Assembly: GCA_010909165.1 (NCBI GenBank)
Contig: MU008151.1
Span: forward strand, 434,001-498,000
Direction: 5' to 3'
Length of the DNA stretch: 64,000 nt
Origin: Anthoceros angustus
Taxonomy: Eukaryota; Streptophyta; Anthocerotopsida; Anthocerotales; Anthocerotaceae
Every line of letters starts with the position of its first letter. Position 1 is the stretch's first letter. Below are positions 7,904-20,566 of this stretch, one piece after another. Both the position numbers and the translations under genes were made by a program. Under the pieces are notes generated by a model. That model worked only from the letters and a program-made list of their open reading frames with translations. It made no database searches and was not told the DNA's origin.

Positions 7904-10757
7904 ATGGTGGATGTCCGAGCTGCGGCCATCGTGCTGCTGCTGGCATGGGCGTGGGGCTTAGCCAGGCATGCTTCTCCCGCTTCCGCCTCCGCTGCCGCTG
8001 TCTGCGTGTGCGGCAACCTCACGGTTCCCTTCCCCTTCAGCCTGCAGGGGAACGGGAATGGATCCGGTTGCGGCAGCGGCAGCAACGGGAGCAGCGCGAG
8101 CTCGGGCCTCCCGGGCTTCGCAATCCGCTGCGACGCGGTGGCCGGGCCGTTGCTGGACACGCGATCCGGCCCGTTCCGGGTGCTGGCTCTCGACCCGAAA
8201 CAGGCGTGGGTGCAGCTGGGCAACGCGCGGCTGGTGGCGCCCTCGACCTGCGCCGGGCCGGGGCAGAATGGGAGCTCGCGGCTGGATCTCGGCCCTCCTC
8301 CTCGCCCTTCGCGGTCGCGGCGGGAACCGGTTCGTGACGCGCGGGTGCGGGGCTGTGGGGACGTTCGTCACGGACCGGGAGGCGGCGTCCACCTCCTGCC
8401 CCGTGCCCAAATGCGGGCTGCTGCGCGGGGCGGAAGAGATCTGCACGGTGCCGTTCCCGGCCGGGGTGCGCGTGGCGTTGATGCGGAATTCGATCCAGGA
8501 CCGGGTGCAGGCGAATGCTCTTACAACAGCACGCTAGCCTACTCGCCGGATGGGGAGGAAGCGTATTGGAGGCAGGATTCAGGGTGGAGTTCGCTGTGCG
8601 GGGCGGGGAATTGCTCGGAAGCTGCGGGGCGGGCGGGGTTCGCTTGCGCCCAGTCCGCGGTGTGCGCGGACGGAACGTGGGTGGATGGATACACCTGCGC
8701 CTGCAAGGACGGGTTTGTGGGGGATGGGTATGTTGCGGGGAGCGGATGCCAAGGTATTGGGATTTTTCTGGCTGGGGAGATTTTTCTCGGGCTGGATCGT
8801 GGCAGTTTCATTCAATCGTCTTGGGGCTTGGGATGAATGCAGAGCAAGACGCGTGCTCCGAACCCGGGATCAACCTCTGCGCTTCGAATGCCGGGTGTCG
8901 AGTGGAATCAGGAGTGGCCACTTGCTATTGCCCGGCAGGATTCACGGGTGACGGGATGCGGGATGGGGAAGGCTGCACAGGTGGGGACCTTGTCGGCTGG
9001 CTGGCTTGGGGAAAGGGGAAGGGCAAAGGGAGAGGGGAAGGGGGAAAGGGGGAAGAGGAAGGGGGTTTGGGTGTTTGTAACAAAAATGGATCTTGACGCT
9101 GTTTTGCAGATAAGTCTGCCTGTGTCTTTTGCTCTAGTTTCTCCAACTGCACAAATTCTGGCGGGGGGGCATACAGGTGTGTCTGCGACACGGGGTATGA
9201 GGGAGACGGCACCGTGAATGGGACCAGGTGTTCTGCCAAATCGCCTTCTTCGTCGGGCCTTGAAGCAGGTGGGAAGACTAACTGCAGGAAGAGGTACCTC
9301 TGGAGATGTTGGGTTGTCTTGGCTTGTTGTTGCAGTAGCTGAGCTGATTGATGTGATGACTTCCGACCGCAGGAGTGGTTGCAGGAGGAGTTGCAGCTGC
9401 TGTTGTGATAGTCCTTGGTTGCTGCTGCTTTGCTGCAAGGACGGCGGTGGTGTTGAGGCAGGAAAGGCCGTTGCGACGGGAGCTCAGGAGGCTTGAGGAG
9501 CTCATTCAAGGCTGTTCTGGGCCCCAAGCTGCCATCATCTTTCCTTACAAGGTAGCGGCTGCAGGAGCTTGCTTGGCTTGGTTTTGGTCAAAGGCTTGCT
9601 TCTTGTGTCTGTTGCGTAATAATGTAAGCTGCTGTTGCTGCTGTTCATGTGCCTGCTGGACCTGCCACACATTGGAAAAACACGATAAGGTGATAGAGCT
9701 GGCCACAAAGCGATTCTCCGAGTCCCAGAGGCTTGGCGGAGGGGCATTCGGCACTGTGTATGCGGGCAAGTTGTCTCAAGGCACTCGGATAGCAGTGAAG
9801 AGGGTGAACCAGAGCAACGCCCACGGCCTGCAGCAGTTCCTGAACGAAGTGGAGTGCCTGGCCAAGGTGAACCACACGGGCCTGGTGCGCCTGCTGGGCT
9901 GCTGCCTGGAGCTTCGAGACCCTCTTGTGGTGTATGAGTTTGTGGCCAATGGGACTCTGCGGCAGCACCTGCAGCAGGAGAGGGGCAAGATACTGACCTG
10001 GGGGACGCGGATGAAGATCGCTGTGGAGGTTTCTCAGGCTCTTGCCTACCTGCATTCAGTGTTGACACCTCCCATCTTTCACCGGGACGTCAAGTCCTCC
10101 AACATTCTACTCGACAGCTCCTTCGCTGCTAAGGTGGCTGATTTTGGCTTGTCCAGGTTGGTGCCGTTGGGTGCCACCCATGTCTCCACCATGGCTCAGG
10201 GCACTCCCGGGTACCTGGATCCTGATTATTACCGCACCTACCATCTCACCGACAAGAGTGATGTTTACAGCTTTGGAGTTGTTCTCATGGAGCTGGTCAC
10301 AGCAAGGAAGGCCGTAGACTTGAACCACGAGGAACGGGAGGTTCCCCTGGCAAGTCTGGCCATCCAGAGGCTGTCCAGCGGCGAGTTGGATCAGATGATT
10401 GATCCAGCTCTACAGCCCACCATGACCCCAGAGTCACTGCATATGATCCAGCAGGTTGCGGAGCTTGCTTTCCGTTGTTTGGCCTTCACTCGACAGGACA
10501 GACCATCCATGAATGAAGTATGTTGTCCTGGCCTGGAACCTCCCCACTTTTTCAGATGCTTGAAAAAACCGAGCCTACTCATCGTACCGGGATGGGGTGT
10601 TCTGCAGGTGGCGGATGCGCTTGAGACCATCCGACTGTCCTCCTGTCTCAACCAAGGGTCGTTTGCATCGAAACCTGTGCCATTCCATGGTCGTCGAGGG
10701 GATCCGAAGCAACCTCTTGGCCACCTACTGTTTACGAACAATTCCGTGAGAAGGTGA
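7904..10757 (+). CDS. WAK-like receptor kinase 1 (three EGF-like modules)
   Basis: Plasma-membrane receptor kinase of the wall-associated-kinase-like group, expected to bind cell-wall polysaccharide outside and phosphorylate Ser/Thr inside. ATG at 7904 starts a signal peptide (IVLLLAWAWGLARHASPA), then the Cys-rich GUB_WAK region (CVCGNLTVPFPFSLQG). EGF-like modules follow at about 8630-8750, 8840-8980 and 9110-9200. A transmembrane segment (VVAGGVAAAVVIVLG) is near 9370-9420. The kinase has LGGGAFGTVYAGKL, IAVKRV, HRDVKSSNILLD, DFGLSRL and TPGYLDPDYY, all key residues present. Introns include 9552-9698 and a 90-nt one at 10518-10607 that is stop-free and in frame. In the ectodomain (about 8290-8515) the family-like reading moves to another frame and back, so the gene is either damaged or mis-sequenced there. 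Kinase assignment is certain; integrity of the ectodomain is not. Confidence 0.8.
8995..9075 (+). repeat. G/A-only polypurine tract in an intron
   Basis: About 80 bases are almost entirely G and A with many GGG and GGGG runs, inside the intron between the second and third EGF-coding exons of the first WAK-like gene. It could form G-quadruplex or triplex DNA. Confidence 0.7.
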
Positions 10758-11053
10758 TAGACTGAGCCAGCAATGAGAATCCAGTAGTCTATTATGGAGT
10801 AAGCGAGAATCCTGAATGTGCAATTCGTTCGGAACTTGACATTGTCCTCTCTCGTCGAAGATTATGTCACTCACACCTGGTTGTACGGCGGTAGGAATCT
10901 ATGATCGTGGCACGCTTGCAGGAAGGAAGCATCATGCCTGAGATGGCCGCCATTTGTCAGTCGTCGTACTGTGATGCTTGGGTTTTCTGCCGCTTGGCAG
11001 GTCGAAGCCAGGACAGAACACTCCCAACTCTTTTGCCGAGCCATCCCTTGGAG
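10758..11053. other. Convergent intergenic spacer
   Basis: This is the 3' region between the first WAK-like kinase (plus) and the unidentified minus-strand gene. I see no coding motifs. Confidence 0.4.
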
Positions 11054-12449
11054 TCACCTTGCGCGGTTGACTGCCAGGTATACTTCATGAGTCAGTCCCA
11101 AACATGGATACCTAGACACATGTACAGTGGAGTACAAATGTATCTCCGCAAGGCGGAGAGTGTACCTGGGGTGCGCGATTTGTCGTTTCTCCAACTGAAG
11201 GGCTTGTTGATATGATGTTGGGGGTGACAAGCCAGAGAATAGTTTGTGTAAGAAGCGTTTAATGCAGAAGTCGGACAGTGCGTAAAGCAACGTTGTAATA
11301 AGTGGTGGAATCAGCTGATACCTGTAGCTCCAGCTGAATCCTATCTGAGGAGAGTTGTACAGCGCTCCATGGCAGGGCCATCTGATGCTGTAGCAGACGA
11401 ATGAGTCCTGGGCCCTGAGCACAATATCTCCCTTGGGCCATCTTATAGTAGTGGGTTGTCCATCTCCGAGAAGGGACCAAAAGGAGAGTACATCTACAGC
11501 AAGCTCATTTGAGCCCTTGTTTTCTAGTGCCAGCATAATATGCCACCAGGGCTCTTCATTGGGCGCTTCTCGCAGACCGGCTTTCATCGTCATTGCAACT
11601 GAAGGTGATGGTGCCCTTCTTTCCTCCAGAATCTCATGTAATTCTCCTGTGGTACTCACTGCAGAAGGATACACACTCAAAGAGGAAAGATCGGTAGGGG
11701 CTGTTGGGTCTTTCTGATCACCCTCCGCGCCCTGTTGGTCCGCTCCTGGTGACGAAATTTCAGCTCCAGTGTGCGACTCATCACTAGAGGTTGCGTCCAC
11801 AGAGGGCTGATTATGTCCGGCCCCTTCCACTTCCTGCAGAAAAACATGGACGGTTATCGTGCCCTGCTGTACAGGTCATCGAACATGGGTTTCTGTTCTT
11901 TAGGATAGCTGAGCTCACCCCATCGTTTTGCCAAATGTCATCCTTAAGGGCGTCGGAAAGGCAGGACTCTTCAGGCTGATGATTACCAGCCGCAACTTGA
12001 CGAGGCGGCAGCCGAATTGAGTCGCTGACATCTGACAAGCTCTCCTGCCAATCAACCGAGGTAACACTTGATAAATCAATGTGCAGAACAGCCTAGTCAA
12101 AACCTGTTTTGCCAGATTATGCCACTCAGCTGATTACCTTGGGACGAAAGCTGAAGGAACTTCCTGACTTGATAACGGTTTCTAGAAATTTAGTAATGCC
12201 CCGGTGAAGCTGTTTCCAATCGATCGATTTAGCTTCAAGCAGGGTGGAGACACCTGAGGCGAGCACGCTGTTCTCTGTGTCCATCCTGCAACCGCAATTC
12301 AGGGTCCGTACGTAAATATATGAGAGCCCTACTGGCCACTGCTGCACGAACCTCAAGTTCACGACACGGTGGCAACTGATGCCATGGTGCAGAACGTACC
12401 AAGTGTGATCCAAATGCTGAACGATGATGTTGTCCACGGTACGCTCCAC
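11054..12449 (-). CDS. Unidentified multi-exon protein
   Basis: Several minus-strand open segments with plausible splice borders probably form one gene. The 5' exons include TVDNIIVQHLDHTWYVLHHG (about 12440-12380) and, after a possible ATG near 12282, MDTENSVLASGVSTLLEAKS through SSFSFRPK before a GTAATC donor near 12140. A middle exon (about 12050-11930) reads ESLSDVSDSIRLPPRQV. The large last exon (from about 11830) has an acidic/Ser/Pro-rich stretch, then a folded-looking part with PWWHIMLALENKGSNELAVD, TTIRWPKGDIVLRAQDSFVC and IGFSWSYRYQL. I do not recognise the family. Start, exon chain and stop (11054) are tentative. Confidence 0.4.
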
Positions 12450-13058
12450 ATCAACTGCAAGTTAGCGGAGGGAAGTGAATTGTGAGCACAGTAGCTCTCG
12501 GCTCAGATTTCTCCCACCCCATGTGCACCTGGCAAGTCGGAGTAACCTCGAGGCAGCGTGAAAGCAGCAGACGATGCCTCCTTCACATAACATCGTCTGT
12601 AATCGATGAAGGCCACTGCATCCTTCTCCACCACACTAGCAAACCGTGTTGCCAATTGCCTGAGCTTCCTGGACCGATCCAATTCCCCACTTTTTCTCTG
12701 GAACAACTTACGCAGGTTCTTCAAGCCCGCCAATATCCTACCAAATGCAGCAGAAGATTCAAGGTTTTCAACTCCTGATCCGTCACCGCTGCATGCAAAA
12801 GAGTCACCAGCCACATTGCCAGCTACAACATCAATTGATGAACGCATAAACTTACTTGTCAGTACATTGCGGAAAAGGATTTCTCCGCGGATCCGACCAG
12901 ACCAGCTCCTGCACACTGTCACAAGAAGAATCAAGCCAGACCTCACCTCCGAACATGCTCCCGCCAAGACAGGCAATCTATCATCTCAAATCCCAACGCG
13001 GAAGAAAGCAGGAGAGTCTCACAAACAAAATTCGCGGCTGATATGCCCGTCAATTGCC
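12450..13058. other. Upstream region of the unidentified minus-strand gene
   Basis: A minus-strand open segment (12976 to 12503) has a basic, Leu-rich part (GRILAGLKNLRKLFQ) and could be an upstream exon or leader of the preceding gene. I could not connect it with confidence. Confidence 0.3.
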
Positions 13059-13490
13059 GCCAGCCACTCCGCCATGATAACTCGGATTAGCAATTCCACT
13101 GAGATTCAGACCTAATCCGAACCATTTCCCCAAGGCTCGTGGCTTAGAGTTGGAATTCAGTCTGTCGAAGGTTCAAACAGAAGGTATGAAAATAATGCTG
13201 CCAGGCCCGCCACTCCGCCTACATCACCCGGATTAAAAATTTCCACTGAGATTCAGCCCTAAGAAGCAGTTTTCACATGGCTCGTGGCCTGCACCTGGAA
13301 TTCATTGAAGGTTCTAACTGAAACTATCACGAAAATCACACCATTTCTGCCAGCCACTTCGAATTACGCAATTCCACTAACATCCAATCCACGAAACAAT
13401 TTTCACAAGGCTCGTAGCTTAGCCTCAAACTCCATTGAAGGCTCAAGAAGGTTCAATCAAAATCAACGCAATTTCTTAACACTGCAACCA
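13059..13490 (+). repeat. Three diverged tandem copies of a ~145-bp unit
   Basis: The word GCCACTCC (or GCCACTTC) recurs at 13063, 13209 and 13353, spacing 146 and 144. Each copy then carries, in the same order, CGGATTA-like, (T)TCCACTGAGATTCA, TTTTCACA(A/T)GGCTCGT and ATTGAAGGTTC blocks. Divergence suggests an old tandem triplication. It lies 5' of the minus-strand gene. Confidence 0.75.
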
Positions 13491-15364
13491 AGTTTTACGC
13501 CGAAGTTTACCAGGAACAGTTTCCAGCCTCACGTTCTGCTCCAGCACTTCACCTACCACAGCCACAAGTCGAAGCGTGTTGGCAACCGTTACACCAAGAT
13601 TAGGATGCTCGCCGGAACTCCCCCCTGAAGCGGCGAAGCGGAGAAGAGGACAAAATCGGATTGAGCAGCAGTGCATGTTGGAGCCGCCCGATTGGCCCGC
13701 GCCACAAACAGCCGACATGGTACCACGGACCTGTGCTCGGCAGGCGACGCTCCCCTGGTGGATCCAATCGCACGCAGCTGCCACCGCCGGACACGTGCTT
13801 CTGCCGACAACCTCCGGTCGATTCCTGCCGGGCCGACAGCCGGTTAAGACAGCCGGTCGATTTCTTTGACAGTGGCTTCCTGTCAATGACCACCCGTCGA
13901 ATGCATCATCACACTGGAGCCGGCGCTCCTGCTGTCCCGAGCGTCGGTGGTCGCTCGGCATTCGGGAAATGATTCTAAGGTGGGGCCTGGAAGACACTTT
14001 TTCCCTAGGAAAATAAAATTTAAAGATATTTTTAATATAAAAAAATATATCACGAAGCCTCCTTCTAAACACCATTAGAGGCCTAAAGTTATTTTTCAAC
14101 AGGAAAAAAAAGGGGGCATTCACAAGCAATATGATGCGACTTGGTCGTACTTATACTCACCTAATACATACTTTCTTGATGGTATATAAATTTATTTAAA
14201 TACATCTATTCCTCTTCAGCAATACATTCACCAGGCTGGAAGAGGACCATGCGATTAGTTTTGCTGGCCAAGACTAAAAACTCAATTTCCTACTCGATGT
14301 TCAAAATATTGAATTCCCATATATGAACGTGAGGGAGATGAAATTATCTACCTTGTAATTGAAGGAGTGTTACTGTAATGACATCAAGATCAATGATTCC
14401 TTCTGTTAGTATCATTGTTCAATTTTCATGGCACATTAGCCTTGACATGGATACACTTTTTATGTATATATTTGGTACATACAAGAGAGATTACATAGAT
14501 TGGTAGTGAGACAGTTCATTGGATTAAAAAGAAACGAGATCAATCTATCACAGATTACTTAAGCCCACTGAACAAAATTTTGAGTTCCCCTTTTTAAGAT
14601 TCTTCAAAACCGTCTCCAGTACTGAAGATATTTTAGTACTAAGTTTATAAAATATATAAATAAATAATATAGAATATGACTCATTCACTTTACTGTCACT
14701 TAGGTCCCTCAAAGCTATCATATCATAGATTCATTCCATTCCCTCTCCAATTCCTATGTGAATGGGTTAGAGCCTTTAGGAGGGATTGTATTGAAAGGGG
14801 AGAGATAGGATAGACGGTACATGACACCCACATGAGAGTCACTAGAAGTTAAAATGGTATGAGTACCTAAATGGCAATTAAAATAATTATTTGGAAAAAC
14901 GAATGAGATTAATAGAAGTCCAAATATGTATAGTTTACTCGAAAATGCTTGGAGTGGATGTGAACGAGGGAGAGTAGCAGTGGAGAAGATTGGCCGGGCC
15001 AAGGCCAAGGCCAAGGTTGGGCGTAAGAAGTGGCATGAGCACAGGTGTCCTAGGCTCCGCCAGAAGCGATCCTACATGAGCTGTTTGGTGTTGATTCCTG
15101 GTACATTTCTCTGAGGAGGAGGAATAAGAGACAGATTGGGTGTTGGGTTCTCGCCGTGTTGGGTACAGCGTGCGGAAATTGCGTGATGAGATGAGGAATC
15201 CGTGGCGGATTCCTAGCGTCCTGCAGCGGGTTCCAGTGTGCGCTATCACACGTCCCAGCAAGCGTTGTGTGAATTGGGGCACCGATGGCACCCGCAGGAC
15301 AGTGGAGGTGGCAGGGGACGTGAGGATTTGAGATTTCTCTCAAGCGGCACCCGCTGCGGTCGCA
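13491..15364. other. Long gene-free interval
   Basis: 13.5-13.95 kb is GC-rich with open frames in several phases but no family motif. 13.98-14.95 kb is strongly AT-rich with no coding signal. 14.95-15.36 kb becomes GC-richer and is the probable promoter and 5' leader of the glucosylceramidase gene. Confidence 0.5.
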
Positions 15365-18300
15365 ATGTCGTCTTACAAGATGTTTCACTACAAGATGCCG
15401 TCATGGCCTCTCACTGACTACCTTCACAGGAGCAACTCCCAGCTGGTACGCCCCGATGGAGCTCTTGGTTGGTGGTGGATTTTGAGGTAGTGACTCTTCG
15501 CTTGCATGGTGGGTGGCGTTGCGCAGAAGGACGAAGGCCCTGGAGCCCCGCCGCCGCTAGCGTGGAAACGCAAGCTCAACAGCCACGCAAATCTCCTGAA
15601 GGAATTCAGTGTCACCTTCGTGGAAGCTATAAGAATGGTATTGAGGATGAGGGAATTCCAGCTGAGAGCGCTCTTGTGCAGCGGTTGTTGGTACTTCTAG
15701 GCGGATCCGCAGTCTGGTGCCGAAGATTGTGTTTTGATTGCTGTCTGGTGCGGACGATTGTGTTTTGATCGAGCTTGTGGCTTGTCAGCTGGGCTTGGGA
15801 TTGCGCCTCTGGACCTACATCAGGTCAGAACGTGCTCAGGGAAGGGTAATTCCTCTACGTGGAAGTGGAAATCTGCCGATCCGTTTGTTGCTTCTGGCCG
15901 CGCCCGCTTGGTGCTGATGCGCTGCGCATGTGCTTCACAGGCAGCGCCCATTGATCCATTTCGAGCGAAGGATTCGAAACCCTCCGCTTGTCATGGCGTT
16001 CCGCTTGGGGGAATTGGGTTAGTGCTTCTACTCTCCGAGTGCTGCTGAATTTGGGCGCGCTGGCAAGACTTGTCAGTGCCGCAGCTGGGAATGACCAGCT
16101 CCTTGCAGAGTAGCAGGTAATGTGGATTTGCATTGCGATCCGCAGGGGTGGAAGCATTGGCAGGGGTTTTAGAGGAGAATTCAGAAGATGGCAATTGATT
16201 CCTGGTGTTTGTGAAGAAGGTCCAGTGTGGGCAAATCAGTTCTCGGTACATGGACTGCTCTTCGTTTCAGTTTCAACCCTAGTTGCTGGTTGTGATCTAG
16301 AAGTTTTCCGTAGGATTCCGAGAGGAGTGACCTTTTGCGTTTGGTGCAATATGCAAATGTTGGTCGGTTGTGTCAGGTCTTCGTCACCCGTGAGAAGGAG
16401 CACGGTGGGCATAAACAGTTCTCTTCCGTTCTTTCTCCCGGCATGCCTCCGGAGCTCTTGTAAGTCTAAATTGTCCACAGCTGTTGTGATCAGGTATTCG
16501 TTTACTCATGATTTGGGCTCTAAGACTGAAGGACCCAAACTGTCTCTGCATGACTGCAGGAAAACGCCAGATGATACAGGTATTTCTTCTTGGGATTGGA
16601 ACTTGGATGGGCAGCATTCCTCATACCATGCCCTTTTTCCACGGGCTTGGACTGTGTACGAAGGTACCAGCACCCGTGTTAATTCTTTGCAGGCTTCGAA
16701 GTTGGTGGCACTTGGTAGTAGAGTGAATGAAGTATTTCCTCATGTGACTCCCTGATGCTGGTGCAGGCGAACCAGATCCGGATCTGAAAATTTCCTGTAG
16801 ACAAGTGTCTCCTTTCATTCCGCACAACTATACAGAGAGTAGCTTCCCAACTAGCGTCTTTTCTTACACTGTAAGTACGGTGGCATCCATTGCAGAGATC
16901 TGGAGAAAACTTGCTTTGCCGTTCATTTAAGGAACGAGGCATTTTGTTTGAGGTTTGAAGGCCAAACTTTCTGCAGGTGTACAACACTGGCAGAGAGAGC
17001 GCAAATGTGACTCTGCTTTTCACTTGGGCGGTAAGCCTCCAGCAGTTGCTGTAGGGGTGCGGTATTTTCATTCTATCAACGAGCCCAGCTACTAACAGAT
17101 GTGCTTAACAGAACTCAATTGGGGGTGTGTCACATTTCACGGGCGGTCATTACAACAGTCCATTTGAGTAAGCTTCTTTGTATCCAGTTTCTCTCCTTCA
17201 ATTGAGTTGAGGTGATCTGCGATCATGGCACAAGAGTCTAGCCACCAGAACCTTATGACACACGAGGTTTTCCTGACCTTTCTCCAGGGAGGCAGATGGT
17301 GTCAGGGGTGTTCTTCTCAATCACAAGTAAGTCTTTACTACTTTCCGCACATTTGGCTGTGCAGTTGGTCGTTGGTTTTAGCACGTGATTTACAGGCAGA
17401 GAGTGCATACGAAGCAGCAGAAGTAACGGAGGCATTGGTTCTGCAGGACAGAGAAATATCCGGAAATTAAATTTGCCATTGCAGCACGGCAAACTAGTGA
17501 TGTCAAGGTGGCTGTATGTCCCTCCTTCCTTCTCTCCGGAAAGGAGGGGGAGTACACTGCAAAAGACATGTGGTCCCAGGTTAAAGAGGTGCTGAAACTT
17601 TCATGAGCTTTGCTTTTACAGGGGGCATGATTTGCCCGGTCCAACTGTCTACTTGAATTCTTCGCTCTGAACTTGTGGAGTTTGAAAATTTTCAACCTGT
17701 ATACAGCATGGTTCATTTGCTGAGGAGAACTTTGCTGCGAAGGACTTACCACCATCGGCAATGGGCACAGCTGTTGGTGCTGCAGTGGCAGCTTCTGTGG
17801 TGGTGCCACCCAATGGAAAGAAAATTGTCGTCTTTGCTTTAGCTTGGGACTGTCCAGAAGCAAAGTTTTTGAAAGGAAGGTCATATTACCGGTGGGTGTG
17901 CTTGGTGTTGGTGAGCCGTTAAGTTTCAGTGGAGTTCTTGCTTTCCACAACTCTGTATTGACGTGACGCTTAATCCCTTCATGTATCTACCAAGGGCAGG
18001 CGGTACACACAATTCTTGGGTTCCTCAGGTCAGGCTGCAAAGAAGCTTGTGCACAAGGCTCTGCTTGGTAAGCATTCTGAGGGGCATTTGCAACACTTAT
18101 CATAGTCGTAAGTGTGGTGCTCTACATCACTATGTTTACATGGTGCCTGTGTGCAGATTACCGGAAATGGGAGACATGCATAGAAGATTGGCAGCGACCC
18201 ATTTTGGATGATGAAAAGCTTCCAGAATGGTACGAGATGGTTGTTTGAGGCAGCTGATGTGAGTGTAAGAGCTGTGTAATGTGCATGACATCCAACGTGC

Positions 18301-20377
18301 TGAATAGTGTCTGGTCTGGCCCAGGTATCGGATAACACTGTTCAATGAATTGTACTACCTTGTTGCGGGAGGAACTATATGGACCGGTAAGTTAGGACCA
18401 ACTTCTAGCCGTGGTAGAGGATGCCTTGGTCTCATGACTGACATCGTTTTGACTGGTCTCAAATCAGTTTCTTTGTATGACAACATGTTCAGATGGTGGC
18501 CCTTCGTTGCAAGAGAGGGGGGAGGTCATATCAGCACAAGCGTCAAAAAGGCCAGAAACTATCCTTATTGGGCAGTCTCCTGTGGCCGTGGATGATTATG
18601 AGCGTAGCCAGGATGCGATTCCTTCAACACATGTCAACTTGAATATTGAAGGGGCAACGGATGGGATATCTGTCTCTCCTGAACACCGTGCCGTAGCCAG
18701 TTCGAACAGCTCTTCCCCAGGAAGGGAGGGTACGTATCCTTTAGATGCTAAGGTGTTTTTTGAGACAAGTGCCGAGCTGCTTGAAAACTCCCAACACAGC
18801 AAGGAATGTAGGCCGGGAAATGAGTCATCGGGCAAAGGAGAACGTGAGAGTGAGCCTGAACAGGATGGTAGTATCACAGATTCAGAAGGGTCCGCAGAGC
18901 GAATGATATTGAAGACCATCGAAGCAGTTGTGCCACATAAAAAGTATGACTCTGCATCGTTCGGCTTTTCCAGTGGAACAGCTTTGCTTTCCAAAGGCGA
19001 GGAAAATGTGGGCCAGTTCTTGTACTTGGAGGGAGTGGAGTATGCCTTCTGGTGCACTTATGATGTGCACTTTTATGCATCCTTTGCACTGCTTAATCTT
19101 TTTCCCAAGCTGGAGCTTAGTATTCAACGTGATTATGCGGCTGCTACCCTCACGCACCAAGCTGACAGAGTCAAGTACCTGGCTGAGGGTAACTGGGGTG
19201 TGAGGAAAGTTTTCGGATCGGTACCACATGATTTGGGTACCCACGATCCATGGGTTGAGGTCAATGCATACAACATTCATGATACCAGTAAGTGGAAGGA
19301 TTTGAATCCTAAGTTTGTTGTCCAAGTGTACAGAGATGTGGTGGCTACCGGAGATTTAGGTTTTGCGAAAGCAGTCTGGCCTGCAGTGTATGCAGCTATG
19401 GCATATATGGATCAATTTGATCGCGATAGGGATGGTCTCATCGAGAATGATGGGTTCCCTGACCAAACTTACGATACCTGGCCTGTGCACGGTATCAGTG
19501 CTTACTGTGGAGGTCTGTGGCTAGCGGCCCTTCAAGCGGCTGCTGCTATGGCTGACCTAGTACAAGATACCAATGCAGCTAAGTACTTCCGTGGGAAATT
19601 TAGCCAAGCAAGGGTTGTGTATGACAAGAAGCTTTGGAACGGCTCCTACTTCAATTACGACAGTGGAACGAGCAGTAATAGCAAGTCTATTCAGGCTGAC
19701 CAAATGGCAGGGCAATGGTATGCTTGGGCATCTGGGTTACCACCCCTCTTTGAGGACTACAAGGCACGAAGTGCGCTGAGAAAGATCTTTGATTTTAATG
19801 TGCTCAAGGTGCAAGGAGGCAAGATGGGCGCTGTCAATGGAATGCACCCAGATGGCAGAGTTGATGAAACTGCCATGCAGTCTCGAGAGGTGTGGACAGG
19901 TGTAACGTATTCCCTGGCTGCTGCTATGATCTACGAAGGAATGAGGGACGAGGCATTTATAGCTGCTGAGGGAATCTACCTGGCTTCATGGTTGGACTTG
20001 GGGTAAGCCAGCAACATGCGTTTGTACTCTGTTTTGAATAAGAATGCCTGTACTCGTTGCTCTGTCGATGCAACTTCCTTACTACCAACCTCTGTGGCAC
20101 CAGGTACTGGTTCCAGACTCCAGAGGCCTGGACAACAAGTGGAAGCTATAGGTCCCTCACTTACATGCGGCCACTCGCTATCTGGGCTATGCAGTGGGCA
20201 CTGTATCCGCCAAAGAATGTCGCGGAAGCTCCGAAGATACAGCAAATGGAGAAGGGATGCAGCTACCTGCACGAAGGCTTCTCTGCTGTTGCAGATGCTT
20301 TGAGGCATGCTCCAAGGCCACCGATTCGTCAACTTTGCAATCTCTGTTCCGCCGTTCTCTGCTGTAAATGCCGTTGA
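15365..20377 (+). CDS. Non-lysosomal (GBA2-type) glucosylceramidase, GH116
   Basis: Hydrolyses the beta-glucoside of glucosylceramide; plant members act on sphingolipids at endomembranes. About 15 exons can be read in order: [20 protein letters not shown] (ATG 15365); [200 protein letters not shown]. The long exon from about 18494 to 20003 carries [20 protein letters not shown] and [20 protein letters not shown], the segments expected to hold the catalytic Glu and Asp of GH116. The last exon has [13 protein letters not shown] and [14 protein letters not shown] and stops at 20377. Nothing appears broken. One intron (15712-15771) holds a 30-bp tandem duplication. Confidence 0.95.
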
Positions 20378-20500
20378 CGTAAGTCATGGTTATCATTGCA
20401 GATCCACTCCATCAGACTCTGGAGCCGATTGAAGGTGTTAACTCTGGAGATATTCTTGGGTACAACCATCGTGTTAGTGGAACATTCTTTGAACAATAGA

Positions 20501-20566
20501 AGCTTAGTCACTGAAAGGAACCAAATAGTGAGGAGCTTAGTCAGTGAAGGAGACCAAATAGTGAGA
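20501..20566 (+). repeat. 33-bp tandem duplication
   Basis: AGCTTAGTCACTGAAAGGAA... at 20501 is repeated with small changes at 20534 (period 33). It lies just 3' of the glucosylceramidase stop, probably in its 3' UTR. Confidence 0.75.

Noticed and set aside
7861-8446. Arg/Pro-rich minus-strand ORFs opposite WAK-like kinase 1
   Set aside because: Antisense to a GC-rich ectodomain exon; no family motif.
13576-14129. Overlapping GC-rich open frames on both strands
   Set aside because: No recognisable motifs, no splice-supported chain, and composition typical of non-coding GC-rich DNA.
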